Positions 8,927 to 16,529 of a DNA stretch of 41,759 nucleotides are shown piece after piece. The translations under genes and the position numbers were made by a program. This DNA is from Saprospiraceae bacterium. Its GTDB lineage: Bacteria > Bacteroidota > Bacteroidia > Chitinophagales > Saprospiraceae. The DNA lies in assembly GCA_020846655.1 (NCBI GenBank), contig JADLDL010000114.1, positions 1 through 41,759 on the forward strand. Direction: 5' to 3'. The number at the start of each line of letters is the position of its first letter. The stretch's first letter is position 1. The notes under the pieces are model-generated. The model made no database searches, was not told the origin of the DNA, and worked only from the letters and a program-made list of their open reading frames with translations.

Positions 8927-10237
8927 ATGGCCGCCGAGCCGCTGAAGGTATTTATCATTTACGCCCGCGAAGACGAACTTTTTCGTGCCGAATTAAAAGC
9001 CCAACTCCTGCCCATGGAGCGTGCCGGGCTGCTGCGCGTATGGACAGACCGGGAGCTCATTGCCGGTGAACATTGGGAGCCGGCGATCAAGCAGAACCTG
9101 AACAGCGCAGATATCATCCTGCTCCTTGTCAGTAGCGATTATTTTCAAAGCGACTATATTCACGATGTAGAAATAAAAGAAGCGCTGCGCCGGCACGATA
9201 TGGGCGAAGCGCGCGTGATTCCGGTTATTGTGCGCCCTTGCGATTGGGAGCCGGATTCTACCTTGAGCCGGCTACAGGTATTGCCTACAGATGGTGTGCC
9301 GGTGAATGATACGCGACATTGGCATTCGCGGGAGGCCGCTTGGGTGGATGTTGTGCGTGGCGTACGCCGGACTCTGCAACAGATGCAAGCCGACCGGGCC
9401 ATTGTTTTACAAGAAAAGGAAGCATCGGAACGCAAGCGGATTGAGCAGGAGCGGCTGGCCCGAGAGGCGGCCGAAAAACAAAGGCGCATGGAAGAGGAAC
9501 AGAGACAGGCCGAAGTCCTGCGCCTGCGCGATGAGGAGGCCCGCCGGCAGCGCGACGAGCAGAACCGGCAGGCATCTGAGGCGCGCAAACAGGCCTATCG
9601 GGCGTCCGAATACCTACGCCAGCAAGCCGAACGCGACCAACGCAAACCAGAAGAGGACAGCTGGCAAAAGGCTCTGCAAACTGGTACGGAAGACGCGTAT
9701 CACGCCTACCTGAGTGCCTATCCCAATGGCGCGTATGCCAAGTATGCCCAGCGCGTGATAAAACAATTGCGCCGGACGGCGGCAGCCAACAAGCCGCTAC
9801 CCTGGCGCCGCGTGGCAATGCTTGGTGGTAGCCTTGCCCTGGTCTTTGCATTGGCAGTCTATTTTTGGCCTTCCGGCCAACTTGATGCTGAGCCAACGTC
9901 TTTGCCCGTCGGAGAAATAGGCACCCCGAAACAGCCACAAGATGCTGGTTGGGTAAGCGCTTCTAAGGCCAATACCATAGTAGCCTACCGCCAGTTTTTA
10001 CAACAAAATCCGGGTAGCCCATTTGCTTCCGATGCCCGAAACCGGCTCGTTCAGTTTTACCTGAACGATGCCTATCAGGTGCTTCGGGATTCATATCCAA
10101 CTGAATGTAAAAATTTATTGCAGGAAGCCTTGAAAATTGAACCGGAGCATGCTACTGCAAAAAAAGCGTATCAACTGCTCCAAGAGGGCAAAACCAAACA
10201 GGCCGAACAGACACTCGCTTTTCGGCAAAGCAATTAA
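8927..10237 (+). CDS. Membrane-anchored TIR-domain protein with coiled coil and C-terminal TPR-like region
   Basis: 436 residues from the ATG at 8927. The frame is open back to 8864, but a TIR domain starting MAAEPLKVFIIYAREDE fits a start at 8927. Residues 5-145 are a TIR domain. E82 in HDVEIKEAL aligns with the catalytic glutamate of NAD-cleaving TIR domains, so NADase activity is plausible. Residues about 155-245 are a highly charged E/R/Q coiled coil. One AYxxYLxxYPxGxYAxxA repeat lies near 250-282 and a transmembrane helix at 296-315. A second repeat (VAYRQFLQQNPGSPFASDAR) and a TPR-like helix pair follow. The topology would put TIR inside and the C-terminus in the periplasm. The next gene starts 15 bp downstream and carries the same repeat. 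An envelope-stress or phage-sensing role is inference. Confidence 0.85.
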   Translation: MAAEPLKVFIIYAREDELFRAELKAQLLPMERAGLLRVWTDRELIAGEHWEPAIKQNLNSADIILLLVSSDYFQSDYIHDVEIKEALRRHDMGEARVIPVIVRPCDWEPDSTLSRLQVLPTDGVPVNDTRHWHSREAAWVDVVRGVRRTLQQMQADRAIVLQEKEASERKRIEQERLAREAAEKQRRMEEEQRQAEVLRLRDEEARRQRDEQNRQASEARKQAYRASEYLRQQAERDQRKPEEDSWQKALQTGTEDAYHAYLSAYPNGAYAKYAQRVIKQLRRTAAANKPLPWRRVAMLGGSLALVFALAVYFWPSGQLDAEPTSLPVGEIGTPKQPQDAGWVSASKANTIVAYRQFLQQNPGSPFASDARNRLVQFYLNDAYQVLRDSYPTECKNLLQEALKIEPEHATAKKAYQLLQEGKTKQAEQTLAFRQSN

Positions 10238-10252
10238 CCCTTCCACCTGAAT

Positions 10253-11806
10253 ATGAAACCTTTTTGGTGTTTTTGGGCTATAGTGCTCTACCTGACAATG
10301 GGTTCCGCTCCTGCTGCGGCCCAATGTTATGGTACCTATCGCGATGCGGGTAAAAATTTGCTGACTCAAGGACTTTTTGATGAGGCCATACAAAAATTTG
10401 AAAGGGCCAAAAAGTGTCAAACCGATAAGCCGCCAACCGGCGATCAGGAAATCGGCAGGCTGATTCAAGACGCTCGCCAGCGAAAAAAAGAAGCAGAGCA
10501 ACGCCGTCAAACCGAACTCGAAAATCAACGCGAACAGAAGCGCCAACTGGCAGCGCAACAGCAAAACAATAGCGATATAGAGTGGGAGCGCATCCGCAAA
10601 AATCCTTCGGCAGCCGATTGCGCCGACTACCTGCGCCAATACCCGGAGGGCCGCTACGCAAAGGAAGCACGTCAGTGTGTGTTCGATTATACAGACTCTG
10701 ACATGGACGGCGTGCGGAACGGCATCGATAATTGCCCGGAAACATATGGTTCAGGCCTCAATGGGTGCCCGATGACGGAAAAGGCCATCCCAGCCCTTAC
10801 TGCACCACAGGAAGTAGCATCGCCAACCGATGTCGCAGCAGCAAATTTATTGCTGCTGGAAAAGGTGCTGGTGTGGGATGCACAAACAGCCATTTCGCAA
10901 CTGGAGATGCCCAAAGCCCGACCTATAGGTTTCAAATTTGCAGACAACAAAATTAAAGAAGAGGTTCGGTCAGGGAATCCGGCCAAATTTGAAAAAAGAC
11001 TTAAGCGGGCCAAATCAACCGAGGATAAGCAGGAAAATACGTTTTACCTTGGGTATATTCATTTCATAACAAAGCGGTTCACGTTGGCCAAGAGCTACTT
11101 TACTCAATTGGCGGAGCTGCCGGGAGACCCGTATTACTTTGCCTCCAACTATTACCTGGCCTATTGCCATAGTTTTGAAAACGAACAGGAGGCCTGTATC
11201 AAGCGCTTAGGTGTTGCAAGTAAATACAAAGACTATGACGGCAATTGCAGGCTGCTGTTAGCAATAACATTGTTTAATGGTAAAAAATACAACGACGTAA
11301 AGGCCTTGTTGCAAGGGCTGTCGCAATCAAGTTGGAACTACAAAGCCGAGTTAAACTATTTACTCGCACGGGTGTATGTGCAGGAGAGAAATGAGACAGA
11401 GGCTTTACTTTGTTTGGAATCGATACAGAAGGATATTGGTATATTCGGAGTGCGGGATGCATATTTTCTTGCCGGCTATTTGCAAAAACGCGCAAAGAAC
11501 TATCCCGAAGCCATCCTTAGTCTGAGTGAAATTTATACAGACCAAACGGCGACCGGCCAACTTGCGGCATTGGCTTTAGGGGAATGTTATCTGAAGCAAG
11601 GAGAAAAATTCTTAGCGCGAAAGGCATTTGGAATAGCCAAAGAGAACAAATCCGACGCCTCGATAACGGAAAAAGCCCTTTTCTGTTTCGGTGTGCTCAG
11701 TTTGGACCTGTTGTTTGTGGAGGAAGGCCGGTTGGCCCTAAACAGCATCCGGCCTTCCTCCAAATATTTTGGCGATGCGCAGCGCATTCTTGCTCAAAAA
11801 CACTAA
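10253..11806 (+). CDS. Secreted TPR protein with thrombospondin type-3 motif, partner of the TIR protein
   Basis: 517 residues with a signal peptide ending near SAPAAAQ. Residues about 25-60 look like a first TPR (AGKNLLTQGLFDEAIQKFERA). Residues 70-105 are a charged coiled coil. Residues about 105-146 hold the DCADYLRQYPEGRYAKEAR repeat that also occurs twice in the upstream TIR protein. T147-P173 form a calcium-type thrombospondin-3 motif (DSDMDGVRNGIDNCP). Residues about 260-517 are a series of TPR-like helical pairs. It should sit in the periplasm or at the outer membrane. The 15-bp spacing, co-orientation and shared repeat suggest that it acts with the TIR protein. No enzymatic domain is seen. 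Confidence 0.8.
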   Translation: MKPFWCFWAIVLYLTMGSAPAAAQCYGTYRDAGKNLLTQGLFDEAIQKFERAKKCQTDKPPTGDQEIGRLIQDARQRKKEAEQRRQTELENQREQKRQLAAQQQNNSDIEWERIRKNPSAADCADYLRQYPEGRYAKEARQCVFDYTDSDMDGVRNGIDNCPETYGSGLNGCPMTEKAIPALTAPQEVASPTDVAAANLLLLEKVLVWDAQTAISQLEMPKARPIGFKFADNKIKEEVRSGNPAKFEKRLKRAKSTEDKQENTFYLGYIHFITKRFTLAKSYFTQLAELPGDPYYFASNYYLAYCHSFENEQEACIKRLGVASKYKDYDGNCRLLLAITLFNGKKYNDVKALLQGLSQSSWNYKAELNYLLARVYVQERNETEALLCLESIQKDIGIFGVRDAYFLAGYLQKRAKNYPEAILSLSEIYTDQTATGQLAALALGECYLKQGEKFLARKAFGIAKENKSDASITEKALFCFGVLSLDLLFVEEGRLALNSIRPSSKYFGDAQRILAQKH

Positions 11807-11823
11807 GCACCCACCCCCCCAAC

Positions 11824-11857
11824 AAAAAAAGCGACGCCTGCTTTTCGCCTGCGTCGC
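11824..11857 (-). terminator. Terminator of the GNAT-aminotransferase gene
   Basis: gcgacgc (11831-11837) pairs with gcgtcgc (11851-11857). On the minus strand the stem is followed by seven T residues (complement of 11824-11830), a good intrinsic terminator for the minus-strand gene ending at 11920. Confidence 0.75.
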
Positions 11858-11919
11858 CCAAAACAGCGGAGTTAAATGGGCCCCGAAGGGCCGGTATACA
11901 GCGATCCTAACAGCCTGAT

Positions 11920-13443
11920 TTAGTCCACTACCGTGTTCCAGCCGTATTCGTCGGGCCGCAGCCCGGTGCGGATCTCCTGCAACAGTGCCCGAACTTTGAC
12001 CGAAAACGAGCCGGCGCCCGCTTCGGGTAGCCAGAGGTCTTGCTCGCCCACGCCGATCAGTTCGAACGGCGCCGTCACGGCAGCCGTACCCGCGCCGAAG
12101 CCTTCCTGTAAGATGCCCCGGGCATGTGCCGCCACCAGTTCGTGCGCGCTGATGCGGCGCTCTTCGGTCCGGTAGCCCAATTGGCGGGCCAGCAGGAGGA
12201 TGCTGTCGCGGGTGATGCCTTCGAGGATGGTGTCGGAGAGGGGCGGCGTCACCACCACGCCGTCGATCACAAACATGAGGTTCATGGTGCCCGATTCTTC
12301 GAGGTAGAGATCGGAGGAGCCGTCGGTCCACAACACCTGGTCGAACCCGGCTTCGCGGGCCAGTTGGCTGGGGTACAGCGCGCCGCCGTAGTTGCCGGCG
12401 CATTTGGCGGCGCCCACACCGCCTTTGGCTGCCCGGGTGAAGCGCTCTTCCACTTTTACTTTCAGCGGGGTAGGGTAGTACATCGGCACCGGCCCGGTGA
12501 ACACGACCATCCGGTAGGTTTCTGAAATTTTCACCCCAAAACGTGCATCAGTGGCGTACACCAGCGGCCGGATGTACAGGGAGGTGCCGGGCGCCGAGGG
12601 TGTCCAGTCGGCATCCACCGACACCAGGCTCCGGATGCAGTCTTCAAAAAACTCCTCGGGCACGGGCGGCATGGCCATGCGCCGCAGCGAGCGGTTGAGG
12701 CGTTCGGCGTGTTTGGGAATGCGAAACACCGACACGCGGCCATCCGCCAGCCGGAAGGCTTTCATACCTTCCCAAACCAGTTGGCCGTAGTGCAGGGCCA
12801 GCATGTTGGGCGGCATTTCGAGGTTGCCGAAGGGTTGGATGCGGGCATTTTGCCAGGCGCCGTCGATGTAGTCGGCGATCAGCATGTGGTCGGAAACCGT
12901 CTCGCCGAAGGAGAGATGGTTCAGGTCGGTGTCCGGCAAACGGCTCCGGCTTGTTTTTTGCACCGGTAGGGTGTCCAAGAGTAGTTCCATTTTGATATCT
13001 GCACGTTTATAAATGCCTTGTTCGAGTTGGATTTCGCGGAATCCCAGTTTTCGGTACAGTTGTACGGCCGGCCCGGAAGTGCCGGTATTGGAGTAAAGCA
13101 CGACGCGGCGGGCGCCCAGTTGGCGGGCTTCCTGCAAAGCGGCCAGCATCAGTTGCCGGCCGATACCGCGGCCGCGCCAGGGGATATCGACGGCCATTTT
13201 GGTGAGTTCAAAACAGCGCTCGCCGGCCGGGCGAAGGGCGACGACGCCGATGACCTGGCCTTGCTCGCTGGCAGCCAAAATACTGCCGCCCGGCGCCAAA
13301 ATATGAGTGTCGGGGTCACTGAGTACGGCTAGGTCAACGGGTTCGAGGGCATAGCCGGCGGCTTCGATCCAGGCCTGGTTGAGGCGAAAAAAAGCGTCTT
13401 TAAATTCAGGCTTCCAGGTGGAGAGGCGTATGTCAGGGTGCAT
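11920..13443 (-). CDS. Fusion of a GNAT acetyltransferase and a branched-chain amino acid aminotransferase
   Basis: 507 residues. Residues 1 to about 155 are a GNAT N-acetyltransferase with the acetyl-CoA loop RGRGIG at 90-95. Residues about 170-507 are a class IV PLP aminotransferase of the branched-chain type (IlvE/BCAT). It has YGQLVWEGMKAFR, the PLP lysine K347 in GAAKCAGNYGG, and EGITRDSILLLA. BCATs interconvert leucine, isoleucine and valine with their 2-oxo acids in the cytoplasm. The GNAT substrate is unknown. The frame is continuous, with no stop or frameshift at the joint, and the linker is about 15 residues. The gene is transcribed away from a MocR regulator, with a shared palindrome in the 94-bp gap. 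Confidence 0.9.
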   Translation of the reverse strand: MHPDIRLSTWKPEFKDAFFRLNQAWIEAAGYALEPVDLAVLSDPDTHILAPGGSILAASEQGQVIGVVALRPAGERCFELTKMAVDIPWRGRGIGRQLMLAALQEARQLGARRVVLYSNTGTSGPAVQLYRKLGFREIQLEQGIYKRADIKMELLLDTLPVQKTSRSRLPDTDLNHLSFGETVSDHMLIADYIDGAWQNARIQPFGNLEMPPNMLALHYGQLVWEGMKAFRLADGRVSVFRIPKHAERLNRSLRRMAMPPVPEEFFEDCIRSLVSVDADWTPSAPGTSLYIRPLVYATDARFGVKISETYRMVVFTGPVPMYYPTPLKVKVEERFTRAAKGGVGAAKCAGNYGGALYPSQLAREAGFDQVLWTDGSSDLYLEESGTMNLMFVIDGVVVTPPLSDTILEGITRDSILLLARQLGYRTEERRISAHELVAAHARGILQEGFGAGTAAVTAPFELIGVGEQDLWLPEAGAGSFSVKVRALLQEIRTGLRPDEYGWNTVVD

Positions 13444-13470
13444 GTCGGGGAAGGGGGTGTTGTTGAATTC

Positions 13471-13497
13471 GTCCGCAAAGGTTTTACCTTTGCGGAC
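13471..13497. promoter_or_regulatory. Perfect 12-bp palindrome overlapping divergent promoters (MocR operator candidate)
   Basis: gtccgcaaaggt (13471-13482), a 3-nt spacer, and its exact reverse complement acctttgcggac (13486-13497). The right half contains tacctttg (13485-13492), a full TAnnTTTG -7 element for the plus-strand regulator gene. The left half gives aacctttg, a near-match for the minus-strand gene, with a TTTG about 17 bp upstream of it. A bound regulator would cover both promoters. Confidence 0.8.
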
Positions 13498-13537
13498 GAC
13501 AAAACAGATTCAGTTTTTGTAAAATAGCACAGCACAG

Positions 13538-14977
13538 ATGAAAACTGCGGCCGATGATTTTTTGTACCACCAGGTTGCCGACCGCCTGGAGACTATGGTG
13601 GGCAATGGCTTGTGGAAAACCGGCGACAAACTGCCTTCCGTGCGGGCCCTGAGCCAAGAGCAGGGGATCAGCATGAGCACTGCGTTCAAGGCCTATGCCG
13701 CATTGGAGAGCAAAGGCCTGATTGAGGCGCGCCCAAACTCGGGCTATTTTGTGCGGTTTGCGCCGCGCAAGCAGGCCGAGCCGCCCCGGATGCCGCGCTA
13801 TGCGCCGCCGCCACAGGGTTTGTCGGTCGACGAGATGATTGCCACGGTGTACGCCAACCTCTCGGAGGCGGGGGTATTGCATTTGTCGCTGGCGGCGCCG
13901 GCCTACGAACTGTTGCCGGCGGCCAAACTCAACAAATGCCTGCTGGAGGCGCTGCGCAGTAGTCCGACCAGTTGCCTGCACTACGAAAACATCCAGGGCA
14001 ACGAGCAACTGCGCCAGCAACTGGCCCGCTTGTCGTTCAACTGGGGTGGCCGCTCGACGGCCGAGGAGGTGGTGGTAACGCAGGGCTGCATGGAGGCCCT
14101 GGCGTTTTGCTTGCGGGCGGTGACCCAGCCGGGCGACGTGGTGGCCATCGAGCGCCCCACCTATTTCGGCATTTTCAGCCTGCTCAAAAACCTGGGCCTG
14201 CGGGCCCTGGAGGTGCCCAACCACCCGGAGACCGGCCTGGACCTCCAGTTTTTGCGCGAAGCCATCCACCGGCAACGCATCGCGGCGGCCCTGTTGGTGC
14301 CCAGTTTCAACAACCCCACCGGCAGCCTCATGTCCGACAGCCAAAAAGAGGCCCTGGTGGCCCTGCTGGCGGAGCGCGAGATCCCCTTGGTGGAGGATGA
14401 TATTTACGGCGAGTTGTATTTTGGCAAAGCCCGGCCGCGGACCTGCAAGAGTTTCGACCGGCAGGGCCTGGTGTTGTATTGTTCGTCGATGTCCAAGTCG
14501 CTGGCGCCGGGCTACCGGGTGGGCTGGTGCCAGCCCGGGCGTTTTCAGAAAAAGGTCTTGCAACTCAAGTTGACGCACTGCGTCACCACGGCCACACCCA
14601 CCCAGGCGGCCGTCGCGCGGTTTTGCGAGGCTGGGCGGCTGGATCTGCACCTGCGGCATTTGCGCAAGGCCTTGCACACGCAATGCCTGCGCTACTGGCA
14701 GGCGATTGCGGAGTTTTTTCCGGCGGGCACGCGGGTCTCGCAGCCGGCGGGCGGGTATGTGTTGTGGCTCGAACTGCCCGAAACGGTGGATGCGTTCCAC
14801 CTGTACCACCGGGCGCGGCAGCACCAGATCAACATTGCGCCGGGGCAGATTTTCAGCACCGACGGGCAGTTTTCGCACCATATCCGGCTGGGTTTCGGCA
14901 CGCCGTATGGCCCGGCCTTGGAAAACAGCCTGCGGACCCTGGGGGGGCTGGTGCGGCAATTGGCTGCTGGGGGATAA
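13538..14977 (+). CDS. MocR-type regulator (GntR winged helix + aminotransferase domain)
   Basis: 479 residues. Residues 1-75 are a GntR winged helix (GDKLPSVRALSQEQGISMSTAFKAYAALESKGLIEARPNSGYFV). Residues about 110-479 are a fold type I aminotransferase domain with the PLP lysine K320 in SSMSKSLAPGYRVGW and the motif PSFNNPTG. Members such as PdxR and GabR sense PLP or amino-compound adducts. The upstream divergent aminotransferase gene is the most likely target, through the palindrome at 13471-13497. The effector cannot be told from sequence. The start gives a 45-bp leader after the -7 element. Confidence 0.92.
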   Translation: MKTAADDFLYHQVADRLETMVGNGLWKTGDKLPSVRALSQEQGISMSTAFKAYAALESKGLIEARPNSGYFVRFAPRKQAEPPRMPRYAPPPQGLSVDEMIATVYANLSEAGVLHLSLAAPAYELLPAAKLNKCLLEALRSSPTSCLHYENIQGNEQLRQQLARLSFNWGGRSTAEEVVVTQGCMEALAFCLRAVTQPGDVVAIERPTYFGIFSLLKNLGLRALEVPNHPETGLDLQFLREAIHRQRIAAALLVPSFNNPTGSLMSDSQKEALVALLAEREIPLVEDDIYGELYFGKARPRTCKSFDRQGLVLYCSSMSKSLAPGYRVGWCQPGRFQKKVLQLKLTHCVTTATPTQAAVARFCEAGRLDLHLRHLRKALHTQCLRYWQAIAEFFPAGTRVSQPAGGYVLWLELPETVDAFHLYHRARQHQINIAPGQIFSTDGQFSHHIRLGFGTPYGPALENSLRTLGGLVRQLAAGG

Positions 14978-15003
14978 GTTTTGAAAAAAACTCCCGTGGA
15001 AGT

Positions 15004-15036
15004 TTTGCGTTTTTTCCGAATGGACGTGTATCTTTG
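15004..15036 (+). promoter_or_regulatory. Promoter of the tRNA pair
   Basis: tttg at 15004-15007, a 21-bp spacer, then tatcttTG at 15029-15036: a full Bacteroidota TTTG/TAnnTTTG promoter. Transcription should start near 15043, about 70 bp before tRNA-Thr. Confidence 0.7.
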
Positions 15037-15110
15037 CCGCCGCTTTGAACGAAAAGCAGTTGAATCGGAAAAAATGGCACAACAATTGTCTTTTTCCGGT
15101 GACCTGAACA

Positions 15111-15185
15111 GCCACTTTAGCTCAGCGGTAGAGCAGCTGATTCGTAATCAGCAGGTCGAGGGTTCAAATCCCTTGAGTGGCTCCA
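15111..15185 (+). tRNA. tRNA-Thr (anticodon CGT)
   Basis: A complete cloverleaf. The acceptor GCCACTT pairs with GAGTGGC, the D arm is TAGCTCAGCGGTAGAGCA, and the anticodon stem GCTGA/TCAGC holds loop TTCGTAA with anticodon CGT. The T arm has GGTTCAAATC. The 3' CCA is encoded (15183-15185). Confidence 0.95.
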
Positions 15186-15249
15186 CGGAATAGCGAGAAC
15201 GGGCGGCGGCAACGCCAACGGGAATCGGTGCTCCAGATAGTTTGGTTTG

Positions 15250-15323
15250 CGGGATGTAGCGCAGCCCGGTAGCGCGCGTCGTTCGGGACGACGAGGTCGC
15301 TGGTTCGAATCCAGTCATCCCGA
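15250..15323 (+). tRNA. tRNA-Pro (anticodon CGG)
   Basis: The acceptor CGGGATG pairs with CATCCCG, and the anticodon loop TTCGGGA carries CGG. The T arm has GGTTCGAATCC. Discriminator base A at 15323. CCA is not encoded (the next bases are cct), unlike the tRNA-Thr 65 bp upstream. Both are probably one transcript. Confidence 0.95.
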
Positions 15324-15335
15324 CCTCAAGTACAC

Positions 15336-15375
15336 AACGCCTAACTTACTGTTCAGCAGTTTGTTAGGCGTTTTT
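15336..15375 (+). terminator. Intrinsic terminator of the tRNA transcript
   Basis: aacgcctaac (15336-15345) pairs perfectly with gttaggcgtt (15363-15372), with a small inner actg/cagt stem, followed by a T run to 15375. Confidence 0.88.
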
Positions 15376-15394
15376 CGTTTCTGCCCTGCGGCGC

Positions 15395-15745
15395 CTACCC
15401 CCGGGCGCCCAATACCCGCACCAACACGAGCACCAGGCCGAGCAGGTCGATACTGGTGAAAATCTGTTTGTTGTACCGGGCCAGCCAGTTGGGCAGATAA
15501 ATATCAAAATTGTCTTTTTGCGAATCGGAGTACCGCCGGGCCACAAGGGTCAGGGGGCAGGTCCACCGGAACAACAGCAGCACCAGCCCTTCAAACAGGA
15601 TCAGGAGTATCGCGATCCAGGTGTAGCGGGTGATCTGGTTGAAGCACCCTGAATACAACACGTAGAGAGTCGCACCCGCCATCACTGCCCAAATGAGGGT
15701 GTGCAACAATTTGATGGCGATGAGGGACTTGTGTGTTGTTTCCAT
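15395..15745 (-). CDS. Small integral membrane protein of unknown function
   Basis: 116 residues with three or four hydrophobic helices (about 8-30, 42-62, 95-113). The motif RWTCPLTLVARRYSDSQKDNFDIYLP resembles the 'CPLT' motif of small membrane proteins of the DUF2784 kind and a common Bacteroidota hypothetical family. No function is known to me. It sits between the tRNA pair and the RloAB defence genes, on the same strand as the latter but 74 bp downstream of them. Confidence 0.75.
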   Translation of the reverse strand: METTHKSLIAIKLLHTLIWAVMAGATLYVLYSGCFNQITRYTWIAILLILFEGLVLLLFRWTCPLTLVARRYSDSQKDNFDIYLPNWLARYNKQIFTSIDLLGLVLVLVRVLGARG

Positions 15746-15818
15746 AGGCCAGGTTTTTTATGGTGTTAAATGTACTGGCGGGTAGGGTGGGGTACACGCC
15801 TATTTTGCAGATTCTCCC

Positions 15819-16529
15819 TTACTTGAATTTTAATATTTCTTCAACAAGCAAGAATACAGATGTTGAGGATTCTTCTTGGGCAGGGCTTCGATGATCGTAC
15901 AAATTAAAAATTCGTCTCGCTCGATTAATTGCTAATTGAATACGTGAAACACCAGTTTGGTTATCTTTTGAAAGGAGCAAATCAAAAACCTTTTTAGTCA
16001 CTTTCTTGCTTCCATTTCCATCATAATATAACCCGAAATTGGTAAGATGTTCATTTATTTTATCATGGTATTGGTCACGGTGCATGCTTCCTCCTTGGTG
16101 GTCTTCAAAATGTAAGATCAGCCAGTATTCAAAAGATTGATTTGAATATGCCACACCAAAATTATGTTGGGTTGCTTTCTCGATCGCGGCATTAAAATCC
16201 TGTGCAGAAAAATCATCTTTGTCGAATACCACCCATATCTGATCAAAACTACCTTTGTTTTTTTCTTCAATTGCACGATCAACTACACGAATTGTTTCGC
16301 AACCTGCGCCCAACGCAACTATACGGCCAGAAGTTAAGCGAAATTGTCGAAAATAACTTGGCTCTGTATTGACGCCTTCGCAAACAATCAAAATATTTTG
16401 CCTTTCTAATCGAGTTGGCTCTTCTAATATCAGAGAGGGTTCATGCTGACGTTTTTTTGCAAGGATTAATGCTTGCTTATGTTGCTTTTTCCGGGCAATT
16501 TGCTCGTTTTTTTTATTTTTCATTTTCAT
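15819..16529 (-). CDS. rloB: RloB-like protein (AbiLii-type abortive infection component)
   Basis: 236 residues. A lysine-rich N-terminus is followed by the RloB signature: ILIVCEGVNTEPSYF at about 47-61, VFDKDDF and SNQSFEYWLILHF. These carry the conserved acidic residues of a Toprim-like nuclease fold. In AbiL and related systems RloB pairs with a RloA-type ATPase and acts in anti-phage abortive infection. Here its start overlaps the end of rloA by 17 bp, so the two are translationally coupled. The region is visibly richer in A+T than its neighbours, which suggests transfer. The nucleic-acid target is unknown. Confidence 0.85.
   Translation of the reverse strand: MKMKNKKNEQIARKKQHKQALILAKKRQHEPSLILEEPTRLERQNILIVCEGVNTEPSYFRQFRLTSGRIVALGAGCETIRVVDRAIEEKNKGSFDQIWVVFDKDDFSAQDFNAAIEKATQHNFGVAYSNQSFEYWLILHFEDHQGGSMHRDQYHDKINEHLTNFGLYYDGNGSKKVTKKVFDLLLSKDNQTGVSRIQLAINRARRIFNLYDHRSPAQEESSTSVFLLVEEILKFK

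Noticed and set aside
13484-15115. A minus-strand open frame of 543 codons
   Set aside because: Antisense to the MocR gene and runs over the tRNA promoter; no domain.
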